Assembly: GCA_902791945.1 (NCBI GenBank)
Contig: CADAXR010000010.1
Coordinates: forward strand, 1-55,946
DNA: 55,946 nt
From: an uncultured Bacteroidia bacterium
GTDB taxonomy: Bacteria > Bacteroidota > Bacteroidia > Bacteroidales > UBA932
Direction of reading: 5' to 3'
Position 1 is the first letter of the stretch; each line of letters opens with the position of its first letter. Below, piece after piece: positions 28,360-35,611 of the stretch. A program made the position numbers and the translations under genes. Below the pieces are notes generated by a model. The model worked only from the letters and a program-made list of their open reading frames with translations, made no database searches and was not told the DNA's origin.

Positions 28360-28867
28360 ACTTTTGACTGGAAATGGTTTCGAAATTATTCAGAACCTCC
28401 TTTCTCAAAAGCTCAACCAGCGGAAGATGTCTGTCTCTGACAAGAAAATGAGCATACATTTCAAGCAGCGGCTCCTGTGACCTCAATATAACTTCTATAT
28501 CAGACCAATGTTCCGATGCTTTTTCGCAATACCGTTGAAATAGAAGTTTAAAAAGATAATTCCGATACTCATGAGAAGGGATATCTCTTCCCATTCTCGG
28601 ATGTGGTATACCCTCCACAATATCACAAAAGTAGAAAAGAATCGTGGTTGGATTATCTTCTGCAATAGAAACCAGAATATCGGCTATCCTTCCAAAGACC
28701 TCGACTTTTATAGGACCGTTTCCTTTCTCTCGGATAATACTGACTTCAACGAGCTCAAACTCTTGAGATTGAGCGGGGAATATGTCTTTAAGATAAGGAT
28801 ATGAAGAAGAGAGGGAGACAACCACCTTGTCCCCCTCTTGAGTATTGATGTCGAACGACAGATTCAT
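28358..28867 (-). CDS. Unrecognised 169-residue protein in the tRNA-Ser island
   Basis: I do not recognise the family. The protein has no signal peptide or membrane segment. The N-terminal half is beta-rich (SFDINTQEGDKVVVSLSSSY, ELVEVSIIREKGNGPIKVEVFG), and the C-terminal half is helical (RNYLFKLLFQRYCEKASEHW to VELLRKEVLNNFETISSQK). Codon use is AT-richer than the neighbours, in keeping with transfer. Its ATG overlaps the TAA of the 47-residue gene by one base (TAATG), so the two form a tight bicistron. The layout would suit a toxin-antitoxin or immunity pair, but no motif supports that. Confidence 0.7.
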   Translation of the reverse strand: MNLSFDINTQEGDKVVVSLSSSYPYLKDIFPAQSQEFELVEVSIIREKGNGPIKVEVFGRIADILVSIAEDNPTTILFYFCDIVEGIPHPRMGRDIPSHEYRNYLFKLLFQRYCEKASEHWSDIEVILRSQEPLLEMYAHFLVRDRHLPLVELLRKEVLNNFETISSQK

Positions 28868-29010
28868 TAAATCTGAATGCTGAATGTGTGTTCTTTTTTC
28901 TCAAGAAGGTGTTTCCGGGCTTCTTCCTTTTCCTTCTGAACCTTCATAACAAAATCAAGGACCTTCTTCGGAGGGTTCTCGATAATAATTCTATTCTTGG
29001 TCTTTTCCAT
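28867..29010 (-). CDS. 47-residue charged protein, first gene of a bicistron
   Basis: This short gene begins MEKTKNRIIIENPPKKVLDF and ends HTFSIQI. It has a strongly charged helical middle (KVQKEKEEARKHLLEKKE). A consensus promoter lies just upstream, and the stop is fused to the next start (TAATG), so it is very probably expressed. The family is not recognised. Size and charge would suit an antitoxin or small regulator. Confidence 0.65.
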   Translation of the reverse strand: MEKTKNRIIIENPPKKVLDFVMKVQKEKEEARKHLLEKKEHTFSIQI

Positions 29011-29028
29011 AAGCCTTGACCTTTTCTG

Positions 29029-29060
29029 CAAATGTAAGCTCTTTAATACTAAAAAACAAA
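29029..29060 (-). promoter_or_regulatory. Promoter of the 47-aa/169-aa bicistron
   Basis: On the minus strand TTTG (29060-29057), 20 nt, then TACATTTG (29036-29029), 18 nt before the start codon. Confidence 0.8.
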
Positions 29061-29068
29061 TTTAACGG

Positions 29069-29998
29069 TTACTTCCCGTACTTCGTATAAAAGGCTTCGA
29101 CACGTTCCTTGAAATCCGGGATGTATTGCCGCAGGTCTTTCTCCGACTTCAGATATTTCACATACTTTCCGGAAGCATACTTTTCCCGCACGTCCCGGAC
29201 ATACGCCAGGCATTCGGCCTTCTTCCCGTCGAAATCATCCAGCAGCCATCGGCCATTGGCCCGTTTCAGCATAACCACATACTCTTTGGGATTCTCTTTA
29301 GGGTCGATAACCCCTTCCCAGCTTTGCCGTACCGTAATGACGGCCCGGGCGGAGTCCTTTGACGTAAGAGAAACAGATTTCACTCCATAGACCGGCTCAC
29401 TGCCACCGTTTCCGGTTACAAAATACCAGAGCCACTCGTTGTCCCCAATCTCCATATAATCGGCAACGGGGGCATCGAAGGCCTCCGACAGAGCGTGGAA
29501 GAATTCCGGAGTCATGGCCTCCTTGGCCTCCGGCTTCAAAACATGGTCGGGGATATACCGGCAGAGCTCTAATACCCTGTAAGCGAGATCCTCTTCTGAC
29601 AGTTTAAAAATAACCGGGAAAGTGTACGTTACATCTATCGGCTCACCTTGACGCTCACCAGGTTTCCAGTTTTGAGGCGCCGATTCAATTACGCGGATGG
29701 CCTCTTCGTCAAGAAGAGGGTGAACACCCCGGAGGATTCTCGCGTTGATGAGTTTTCCCTCTTTTGTAATGGTGAATTGAGTCGTTACCCTCCCTTCTAT
29801 TCCTGCTATTATTGCCTCTTCTGGGTAGTGCTTATGCTCATTGACCCATTTTGAGAATGAATTGGCGTCACCTCCATTGAAGCCTGGTTTATTTTCTTGA
29901 TAACAGATAAGAATTGCCTCCCTGTCGTCTTCTTGAGCCATAGCCGGAACAAGTGGAAGCAAGAAATAGATTGACAGTATAATAGCACGGAATTTCAT
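29069..29998 (-). CDS. TonB C-terminal-domain protein with extra C-terminal domain
   Basis: The 309-residue protein has a cleavable-looking signal peptide (MKFRAIILSIYFLLPLVPAMA). A TonB C-terminal domain follows (about residues 45-130: HYPEEAIIAGIEGRVTTQF, LINARILRGVHPLLDEEAIR, WKPGERQGEPIDVTYTFPV). The second half (about 140-309) resembles small periplasmic proteins of the DUF3828 type (DSARAVITVRQSWEG, RWLLDDFDG). Usual TonB is anchored in the inner membrane. Here a secreted TonB domain is fused to another domain, so energy coupling is doubtful. The gene lies inside the tRNA-Ser island and is AT-richer than the core genes. Confidence 0.75.
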   Translation of the reverse strand: MKFRAIILSIYFLLPLVPAMAQEDDREAILICYQENKPGFNGGDANSFSKWVNEHKHYPEEAIIAGIEGRVTTQFTITKEGKLINARILRGVHPLLDEEAIRVIESAPQNWKPGERQGEPIDVTYTFPVIFKLSEEDLAYRVLELCRYIPDHVLKPEAKEAMTPEFFHALSEAFDAPVADYMEIGDNEWLWYFVTGNGGSEPVYGVKSVSLTSKDSARAVITVRQSWEGVIDPKENPKEYVVMLKRANGRWLLDDFDGKKAECLAYVRDVREKYASGKYVKYLKSEKDLRQYIPDFKERVEAFYTKYGK

Positions 29999-30188
29999 AT
30001 GTCCTAAGGTCCTGCAATTATAATGCCGATAGTCATTTTGTTTGAATGGCTATACCATCTGGATTAATTGATAAACCGGCAAAAAAATTAAGATGGTACT
30101 TGATATATCCAAAACAGTATCCCATATTTACAGTGGCATTCTTTGACAAAGTTGTAAGTTGTTGATACAGAGATAGGGAAACTAAAAA

Positions 30189-30206
30189 TGTCTACAAAAT
30201 GTCTAC
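30189..30206 (+). repeat. Direct repeat TGTCTAC-AAAA-TGTCTAC at the island edge
   Basis: Two 7-bp repeats spaced 11 nt apart sit 19 bases before the right 13-bp repeat. They could be arm-type integrase binding sites left from the lost element. Confidence 0.4.
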
Positions 30207-30224
30207 TCGGAAAATTGCGCGGAA

Positions 30225-30237
30225 CCTCTTCCTCCGC
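30225..30237 (+). repeat. Right 13-bp direct repeat (attR-like)
   Basis: CCTCTTCCTCCGC is identical to 28224-28236 in tRNA-Ser. No other tRNA part is present here, so this is a duplicated 3' end rather than a gene. Confidence 0.65.
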
Positions 30238-30239
30238 TC

Positions 30240-30263
30240 AAAGCTGGCTCACGCCAGCTTTTT
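30240..30263 (+). terminator. Terminator hairpin, probably the original tRNA-Ser terminator
   Basis: AAAGCTGGC and GCCAGCTTT pair around TCAC and end in T. It follows the right repeat by two bases, the place expected for the tRNA terminator before the island was inserted. Confidence 0.7.
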
Positions 30264-30284
30264 CGCGTAAGAAGAGGGATTCCC

Positions 30285-32366
30285 CTACTCTTCCACCAGC
30301 ACCGGCGGGGGGAGGGGCGGCATGATGGGGGCGACGGCGGAAGAGGTGCGGTAGGAAGGATTCATCACCGGAGATGAAGCCACGTCCCTCAGCGGGTCGA
30401 CCGGATTGTCAAGGGCGAGGAAGTCCGAAAGGGAGAACGTGGCTCCTGCGAGGGACATTATCCTCTTGACAATGAGCTCTCTCTGCCAGACGGAGAAGTA
30501 GAAGCGGTTGTCGATCATGCAGCTGATCTTCTCGCAGCGCCAGCGGTTGAGCGGGGAGACATCACCGCCCTGGAAGGTGCCGAGCCGCTCATAGAGAGGG
30601 TTCGATGAGACCAGCGAGGCGCGGCGGGAAAGAAGGTCGCTGCTCCACGGCGTGGACGAGTATTTTGCCGAAATATTGAGGCTCATGGGAACCGGCCAGT
30701 TGTGGGCGGAAATAGCCGAGACTGCACCCTTCACATCGTCGTACCAGTACTCGTCGCCGAGGCGGCCGAAGGCATGCCCGCCGAACTCGTGGACAAGGGT
30801 GTTGCGCCAGTCGCCGTAACTGAGGCCAAGTTCCGTCATTTCCTCCTGAGTCACGTCCCTCACACCGGCGGAAGGATCGCTGTCACTAACCGCCGTTTGG
30901 GAGGGGTATCCCCATCCAAGCATCCCTCCGCTGTAGGTAAACGGAGCCTGGCAGTAAGCCTTGCCGTTGAAATAACTGTGGCAGATCCCCCCGTAGCGGC
31001 TGTCGTTGATAATGACAAGCACCGGCGTCTCGTTCACCGAGTGGCTCCGGTCAGCCAGGTCAGGACAGTTTGTCGTCACGAAATCATACAGCACGGACTC
31101 ATTCAAATCCATATCTCCATAATTCTCCTCTCCCCACTTGGAGCCGAAATAGCAGTTGCGGGCGGTGGTGATGTTGCCGTGTCCGTCGGTGATGTTCGCG
31201 CCGGACTCCGCCGACGCCACGGAGAGCACCCAGACATTGAAATAGTTCCTGTAGGTCCTGAACGGCTCGGTGTTGAAGAGAGCGTCTATGCCCGAATGGG
31301 CAAGGAGCTTGTAGTCTGACCGTTCGCCCTCTGTAAACCCGTCAGGGACCACCACGATGGTCACGGGTTTTGACGCCGGGGCCGTGGCCTTCATATAAAG
31401 TTCCGCCACTTCTCCCGAAGGATCATCCGTGAAGGAAGACCCGAGGTTTATGGTGCCGAAATCCACGATATGGCCTCTCTGGAAATCGACGGCCTTGAAT
31501 ACCGTCTTCGTCGTTGAATGGCCGGAGCCATCAGAGAAGACAAGGGTAAGCCCGGCCTGCTGCCCGGCGCCGAGGACGACGTAATAGTCCTTTCCGGCGA
31601 CAAAATCGCCGCTCAGGGTCACTGTGCGGGAGGCCTCATAATAGGAGTCGAACTCCGACCATGGCGTCCCGTCGCTTTCGAATCCCAGGATGAAATCGCC
31701 GGCAAGCAGCGACAGGCCTCGGACAGAAACGGACTTCACGGAAGATACTATATCCCCGCCGAGCCTGAATTTAAGGAACGAAGTCGCGCTCCGGAAGAAA
31801 AGATTTTCCGAAGGCGAGGAAGAGAGGGAGACGGAGACGTCGGCTTCCGGATCCGGACTGCCTATGGTCGCCGCCTGCGACACAGGAATGTTTGTCAGGA
31901 AAATAACGCCAAGACCCTGTGACGTGAGGTCACCATAACCGCTTACCTCGCTTGTAAAACAGTAATAATTGTCAACCTCAGGAAGACCATAGGTAGTCGT
32001 AAACACCGCACTCTCACCGCCTTCGGCCGTAGTATAGGGGCTGTAATACATACCGTCCTCGGGATCCAGCGCATACATATCGAAAGAATCGCCGGCGTCC
32101 CAGATGACGCTGGCGTAATCGCCCTCAGGATTCATCTCCAGATGTGAACGGGTGTCGTCTCCGGCGAAACCGGCGGTAACGCTCCCGCCACCGGGAAGCC
32201 CCCGGTGGAAATCCCGGGACATATTTAACCGGTGAACCACATTCTTAGTTGAAAAAATAGTGTTGTCCTGAGCCGTTTCAACTGATGGTGCCGGCATCTC
32301 GCTCCTTGAGCAGGCCGCGAACGCGGCGGCAGCGGCAAGGGCCGCAAAAATAACTCGCGTACGCAT
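30285..32366 (-). CDS. M64-family metallopeptidase lipoprotein
   Basis: The start at 32366 gives MRTRVIFAALAAAAAFAAC, a lipoprotein signal with Cys19. It lies one base after the pre-ORF stop; the ORF itself reaches 32390. The N-terminal region (to about residue 330) is beta-rich. The peptidase part contains TIVVVPDGFTEGERSDY and the zinc motif LVHEFGGHAFGRLGDEYW, matching the HExxHxxGxxD pattern of M64 (IgA peptidase-like) enzymes. It ends in a proline-rich tail. It is probably a cell-surface zinc peptidase that cleaves host or dietary proteins; the substrate is unknown. Confidence 0.88.
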   Translation of the reverse strand: MRTRVIFAALAAAAAFAACSRSEMPAPSVETAQDNTIFSTKNVVHRLNMSRDFHRGLPGGGSVTAGFAGDDTRSHLEMNPEGDYASVIWDAGDSFDMYALDPEDGMYYSPYTTAEGGESAVFTTTYGLPEVDNYYCFTSEVSGYGDLTSQGLGVIFLTNIPVSQAATIGSPDPEADVSVSLSSSPSENLFFRSATSFLKFRLGGDIVSSVKSVSVRGLSLLAGDFILGFESDGTPWSEFDSYYEASRTVTLSGDFVAGKDYYVVLGAGQQAGLTLVFSDGSGHSTTKTVFKAVDFQRGHIVDFGTINLGSSFTDDPSGEVAELYMKATAPASKPVTIVVVPDGFTEGERSDYKLLAHSGIDALFNTEPFRTYRNYFNVWVLSVASAESGANITDGHGNITTARNCYFGSKWGEENYGDMDLNESVLYDFVTTNCPDLADRSHSVNETPVLVIINDSRYGGICHSYFNGKAYCQAPFTYSGGMLGWGYPSQTAVSDSDPSAGVRDVTQEEMTELGLSYGDWRNTLVHEFGGHAFGRLGDEYWYDDVKGAVSAISAHNWPVPMSLNISAKYSSTPWSSDLLSRRASLVSSNPLYERLGTFQGGDVSPLNRWRCEKISCMIDNRFYFSVWQRELIVKRIMSLAGATFSLSDFLALDNPVDPLRDVASSPVMNPSYRTSSAVAPIMPPLPPPVLVEE

Positions 32367-32367
32367 A

Positions 32368-32493
32368 CTAACCATTGATTTCGGGGTCAAACGGATCGAC
32401 CGGGTAGCCCTCGTGGCTTGCCGTCAGGACGTTCTCGATGAACTTTCCGGCGTAAATTCTGACAGCAGGGGCGGTGTAGAGATTTTTCTCCAT
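32368..32493 (-). CDS. 41-residue pre-ORF before the M64 peptidase
   Basis: It begins MEKNLYTAPAVRIYAGKFIE and ends PFDPEING. The TAG stop at 32370-32368 is one base before the M64 ATG, so ribosomes finishing here could restart directly on the peptidase gene. The layout resembles the 43-residue pre-ORF at 1473-1604: MxxNxYxxP start, an Ile/Leu-rich middle, an LxxS element, and an Asp-rich end. It has its own consensus promoter. Confidence 0.6.
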   Translation of the reverse strand: MEKNLYTAPAVRIYAGKFIENVLTASHEGYPVDPFDPEING

Positions 32494-32523
32494 AACTGGC
32501 CTTGATTATAAATCTGTAAGATA

Positions 32524-32554
32524 CAAAAATAGAATTATTTTTTTACCTTTGCAA
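32524..32554 (-). promoter_or_regulatory. Promoter of the pre-ORF and M64 operon
   Basis: On the minus strand TTG (32554-32552), 20 nt, then TATTTTTG (32531-32524). It overlaps the -7 box of tmRNA on the other strand. Confidence 0.75.
32544..32551 (+). promoter_or_regulatory. -7 box of tmRNA
   Basis: TACCTTTG matches TAnnTTTG exactly and ends 10 nt before the tmRNA 5' end. A -33 TTG was not found at 17-23 nt. Confidence 0.6.
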
Positions 32555-32561
32555 TCCATTC

Positions 32562-32956
32562 GGGGATGTTCTGGTTTTGACAGCACTGACCTCGGACGGT
32601 AAGCACGCCGGGCGTTGGAGCCTTGCCCGTAAATCTCAGACTCCGAACAACAGTTGCCAAAAACAACTACGCACTCGCTGCCTAATCAGACTTAGTCGGT
32701 TAGCTTAATCCGCGGAGCCAAGGCTGCCCCGCCGACGAGTATCCCCCGGACTTCACGCCGGTCATGTTCCGACCAGGGGGTATCATTCAGACCGGATGCA
32801 CGGAGGGACTCCCTTAAACTCCGCCAAGACCCAAGGGATAAGGTCGCCCCAAGCCCGCCTTCCGGCGTGGACGGCCCGACAGCCAAAGGAAGGATAAGCG
32901 TGTAGAAAGCCGCCTGTAGCGGTGTTTGGACGGCGGTTCGAGTCCGCCCATCTCCA
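32562..32956 (+). ncRNA. ssrA: tmRNA (ssrA)
   Basis: This 395-nt transfer-messenger RNA rescues stalled ribosomes. The 5' end GGGGATG pairs with CATCTCC (32949-32955), and the T-arm reads GGCGGTTCGAGTCCGCC. The tag frame at 32656-32685 encodes AKNNYALAA followed by TAA, with the degradation end typical of the group. CCA is not encoded. Two bases after the 3' end, the next gene begins. An ORF start at 32926 runs through the T-arm and should be ignored. Confidence 0.97.
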
Positions 32957-32958
32957 CG

Positions 32959-33810
32959 ATGAGGACCATCATTTGTGAAGCCGGAGCCACGAAGGCGGAC
33001 TGGCGGCTCGTCGAGGACGGCCGGCAGGCCGCCCGTGTTCTTACAGGCGGGACCAATGTCTCCGCAATGAAAATGGATGCGGTCGAAGCCGTAATCCGGG
33101 AGGCCGCCGGATCTCTGAAAGAGGCCGCCGGAAAGGTTGACGCCGTGTATTACTACACCGCCGGCGTTATCACGGATCCCATACGAAAGGACATGGAAGC
33201 AATCCTGCGGAGCTGCTTCGGCGCCTCCGTCCTTGACATCCAGACGGACCTCATAGCGTCGGCAAGGGCCGCCTGCGGCCACGAGCCCGGCATCGCCGCC
33301 ATCCTCGGCACCGGCTCCAACTCATGCCAGTGGGACGGAGAGAAAATAGTGAAGCACGTCAACTGCGGCGGCTTCATCATCGGTGATGAAGGCTCCGCCT
33401 CAGTCCTCGGGAAGCTTTTCATATCGGACTACATCAAGGGGCTTGTGCCGGAGGAGATTGCTGCGGACTATGCCGCACGCTTTCCCTCCACCTATCCGGA
33501 AATCGTGGACGCCGTCTACCACAACCCGGCCTCCCCTTCAGGGTGGCTCGGCAGCCTCTCCCCCTTCATCGTCTCGTGGTACTCCCACCCCTATGTCAAG
33601 GCGATGGTGGACGGCAATTTCCGATCTTTCGTTGAAAGGTGCCTGAGCCTGTACGAGATTGACAAATACCCGGTCGGCATCGTCGGCGGATTCGCCGACG
33701 CCCTCAAAGACATAGTGAGGCCCATATTCGAAGAGGCCGGCATACGCATCAGGGCATTCATCCCGACCCCTATCGAAGGGCTTGTCAGTTATCACTCTTC
33801 GGATCGCTGA
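32959..33810 (+). CDS. BadF/BadG/BcrA/BcrD-type kinase (N-acetylglucosamine kinase-like)
   Basis: The 283-residue protein starts MRTIICEAGATKADWRL, the ATP-phosphate loop of this family. It continues with AILGTGSNSCQWDG and the GGFIIGDEGSASVLGK motif. Relatives phosphorylate amino sugars such as N-acetylglucosamine. The start is set by the tmRNA: it is only 2 nt after the mature 3' end, with no room for promoter or ribosome-binding site. Translation therefore depends on a read-through tmRNA precursor and 3' processing. The 3' end overlaps the converging upxY by 26 nt. Confidence 0.85.
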   Translation: MRTIICEAGATKADWRLVEDGRQAARVLTGGTNVSAMKMDAVEAVIREAAGSLKEAAGKVDAVYYYTAGVITDPIRKDMEAILRSCFGASVLDIQTDLIASARAACGHEPGIAAILGTGSNSCQWDGEKIVKHVNCGGFIIGDEGSASVLGKLFISDYIKGLVPEEIAADYAARFPSTYPEIVDAVYHNPASPSGWLGSLSPFIVSWYSHPYVKAMVDGNFRSFVERCLSLYEIDKYPVGIVGGFADALKDIVRPIFEEAGIRIRAFIPTPIEGLVSYHSSDR

Positions 33811-34432
33811 CTTTCTCCAGGTATTTCGGAGCGATGAAAGAGGTCGCCACTGCAACGAAGCCTTCGATGGCGACGAGCAGGCGGCGATCTTTTTTTATGC
33901 GTTTGATATAGCCTTCAACGCCGTTCAGGGGGCCTTCCATCGTGACCCGGACCCTGTCCCCCTGCTTGAAGGAGACGATGCTCTCGTCGGAGAAGAACTC
34001 AAGCCCGTCCATCCCTGATTCGCAGACCATCCGGAACATCTTCATCTGACTGTCCGGAATAAGCGCAGGGGCCTTTTTATCCACGGTCATATAGAGCATC
34101 GCCTGCAGAAGGTTTCCACCGGAAGAGACCATCAGCATCCTCTCGAAATCCGACTTGACCTGCAGTGCGTCCTGAACCGTACCGCGGAAGAAAAGAAGGG
34201 AGGCGACGATGGTCTTCCGTTTATATATATACGGCCCTTCGACGATGTATTTGCGGTCGTTCCTGGTGTCGTCAGGAACGGCGAGACGGCGCTTGACACG
34301 AAGGAACTCCTCTCCCTTGAGCTGCTCGCGGGTCACGGGGATGAAGGTCTCCAGACCGCGGCCGGAAAGGATTTCCTCAACTTCGAAAACCCTGTTGTAG
34401 AATACCTTGAGTGCGAACCAGTGCTGATCCAT
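33785..34432 (-). CDS. UpxY-family transcription antiterminator (NusG-like)
   Basis: The 215-residue protein has a NusG N-terminal domain (HWFALKVFYNRVFEVEEILSGRG) and a KOW segment near the C-terminus (FKQGDRVRVTMEGPLNGVEGYIKRIKKDRRLLVAIEGF). In Bacteroides, UpxY proteins are first genes of capsule operons and stop early termination there. Here it is the last gene after alr, 4 nt downstream. No polysaccharide genes follow, so it looks orphaned or acts in trans. The tail overlaps the kinase gene. Confidence 0.85.
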   Translation of the reverse strand: MDQHWFALKVFYNRVFEVEEILSGRGLETFIPVTREQLKGEEFLRVKRRLAVPDDTRNDRKYIVEGPYIYKRKTIVASLLFFRGTVQDALQVKSDFERMLMVSSGGNLLQAMLYMTVDKKAPALIPDSQMKMFRMVCESGMDGLEFFSDESIVSFKQGDRVRVTMEGPLNGVEGYIKRIKKDRRLLVAIEGFVAVATSFIAPKYLEKVSDPKSDN

Positions 34433-34436
34433 GGCA

Positions 34437-35546
34437 CTACCGGACTATGACCCTGTCAATCCTGCGGGGAATGCTCGTCATCACCTCATAAGGGATGGTG
34501 CCGAGGATGGAGGCGAGCTCGTCGACCGTCGGGTCTTCACCGAAGACCGTCACTGTGTCACCGACCTCGACATCCACTCCGGTCACGTCCAGCATGCACA
34601 TATCCATACAGATATTGCCGATCGTGGGGACTCTCCTGCCCCGTACCGAGAACGATGCGTTGCCGCGGCCGAGACGGCGGTCGATGCCGTCCGCATAGCC
34701 GACGGGGATGGTCGCGATAGTCGTCCCCTCCGGGGCGACGTGTCCGAACCTGCCGTAGCCTATGTCTCCGTCCTCCGGCCCCAGGCGCTTGATCTGAAGC
34801 ACCTTGCACTTGAGGGAAGCGACGGGCTTCAGGCGCACCTCCGGGCGCGCGCTGATGCCGTAGATGCCGATTCCGAGCCGGACCATGTCGAACTGGTACT
34901 GCGGGAACCGCTGTATGCCTGCAGAATTGAGTATGTGCCGCATCGGACGGTACCCAAGACGGGAAATGAGCCTCCCGGAATTGCGCTCGAAAAGCGCGAT
35001 CTGGCCAAGGGTAAAGTTGTCCTGCTCAGGGTCTTCGGCAACTGAAAGGTGCGAAAAGACGGAACGCACTTTCACCTCCGGGCAGTTTTCGAGGAAGGCG
35101 GAAAGGGCATCCAGCTCACCGGACATAAAGCCGAGACGGTGCATCCCGGTGTCGAGCTTTATGTGGACGGGGAAATCCTTTATTCCGCGGGCGCGAAGCA
35201 CGGCCACCAGCTTTTCGAGGGACTCGAGATTGGGGATGCTGGGCTCGAGGCGGGAGTCGATTATCTCCTCGAAAAAATCTGTCCCCGCCGTGAGTACGAG
35301 GATCGGGAGGGCGATACCGCTCCGGCGCAGCTCCATCCCCTCGACGGGGTATGCCACGGCGAGATAATCGGCCCCTTCGCTTCGCATCAGGGAAGCGAAT
35401 TCCACGGCTCCGTGCCCGTAGGCGTTGGCCTTCACGAGCACAAGCAGCTTTGTCTCCGGCTCCAGGAGGGACCGGAAATACCTGTAGTTCTCCCTGCAGG
35501 CGGGGAGGCTCAGCTCAAGTCGTGAAAATTCGTCTTCTCTTTTCAT
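34437..35546 (-). CDS. alr: Alanine racemase
   Basis: The 369-residue PLP enzyme makes D-alanine for peptidoglycan. The PLP lysine is in VLVKANAYGHGAVEFA. The C-terminal domain has VGYADGIDRRLGRG and IGNICMDMCMLD with the expected catalytic neighbourhood. The longer ORF to 35621 adds residues that do not fit the family. The ATG at 35546 is 12 nt from a TAGATTTG box (35566-35559). It is first in the alr-upxY pair and diverges from the zinc peptidase. Confidence 0.94.
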   Translation of the reverse strand: MKREDEFSRLELSLPACRENYRYFRSLLEPETKLLVLVKANAYGHGAVEFASLMRSEGADYLAVAYPVEGMELRRSGIALPILVLTAGTDFFEEIIDSRLEPSIPNLESLEKLVAVLRARGIKDFPVHIKLDTGMHRLGFMSGELDALSAFLENCPEVKVRSVFSHLSVAEDPEQDNFTLGQIALFERNSGRLISRLGYRPMRHILNSAGIQRFPQYQFDMVRLGIGIYGISARPEVRLKPVASLKCKVLQIKRLGPEDGDIGYGRFGHVAPEGTTIATIPVGYADGIDRRLGRGNASFSVRGRRVPTIGNICMDMCMLDVTGVDVEVGDTVTVFGEDPTVDELASILGTIPYEVMTSIPRRIDRVIVR

Positions 35547-35558
35547 TGCAAGGGAGTG

Positions 35559-35566
35559 CAAATCTA
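35559..35566 (-). promoter_or_regulatory. -7 box of alr
   Basis: TAGATTTG on the minus strand is a TAnnTTTG match 12 nt before the chosen start. The facing box TAATTTTG at 35580-35587 serves the plus-strand gene. Confidence 0.5.
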
Positions 35567-35579
35567 CATATTTTTTCCG

Positions 35580-35587
35580 TAATTTTG
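35580..35587 (+). promoter_or_regulatory. -7 box of the zinc peptidase gene
   Basis: TAATTTTG matches the consensus and lies 24 nt before the ATG at 35612, supporting that start over an upstream ORF start at 35351. Confidence 0.5.
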
Positions 35588-35611
35588 CACTCGGACCAAT
35601 TTTTAGAGGCA

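Larger units (their letters stand above)
28237..30237. mobile_element. Remnant of an element integrated at tRNA-Ser
   Basis: About 2.0 kb lies between the tRNA-Ser 3' end and a 13-bp copy of it. The genes inside (a 47-aa and 169-aa pair and a TonB-domain protein) are visibly more AT-rich than the flanks. The right end also has a repeat TGTCTAC-AAAA-TGTCTAC (30189-30206) just before the copy, and a terminator hairpin right after it that would suit the original tRNA. No integrase gene remains. Boundaries are inferred from repeats and composition. Confidence 0.55.

Noticed and set aside
30189-30271. Possible coding remnant starting ATG TCT ACA AAA at 30188
   Set aside because: The reading continues only into the tRNA repeat and terminator hairpin. 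It shows no integrase motif, so I keep it as border sequence only.
32926-32958. Upstream start of the kinase ORF at 32926
   Set aside because: These bases form the T-arm and acceptor end of tmRNA. The added residues (MDGGSSPPIST) are not part of the kinase family.
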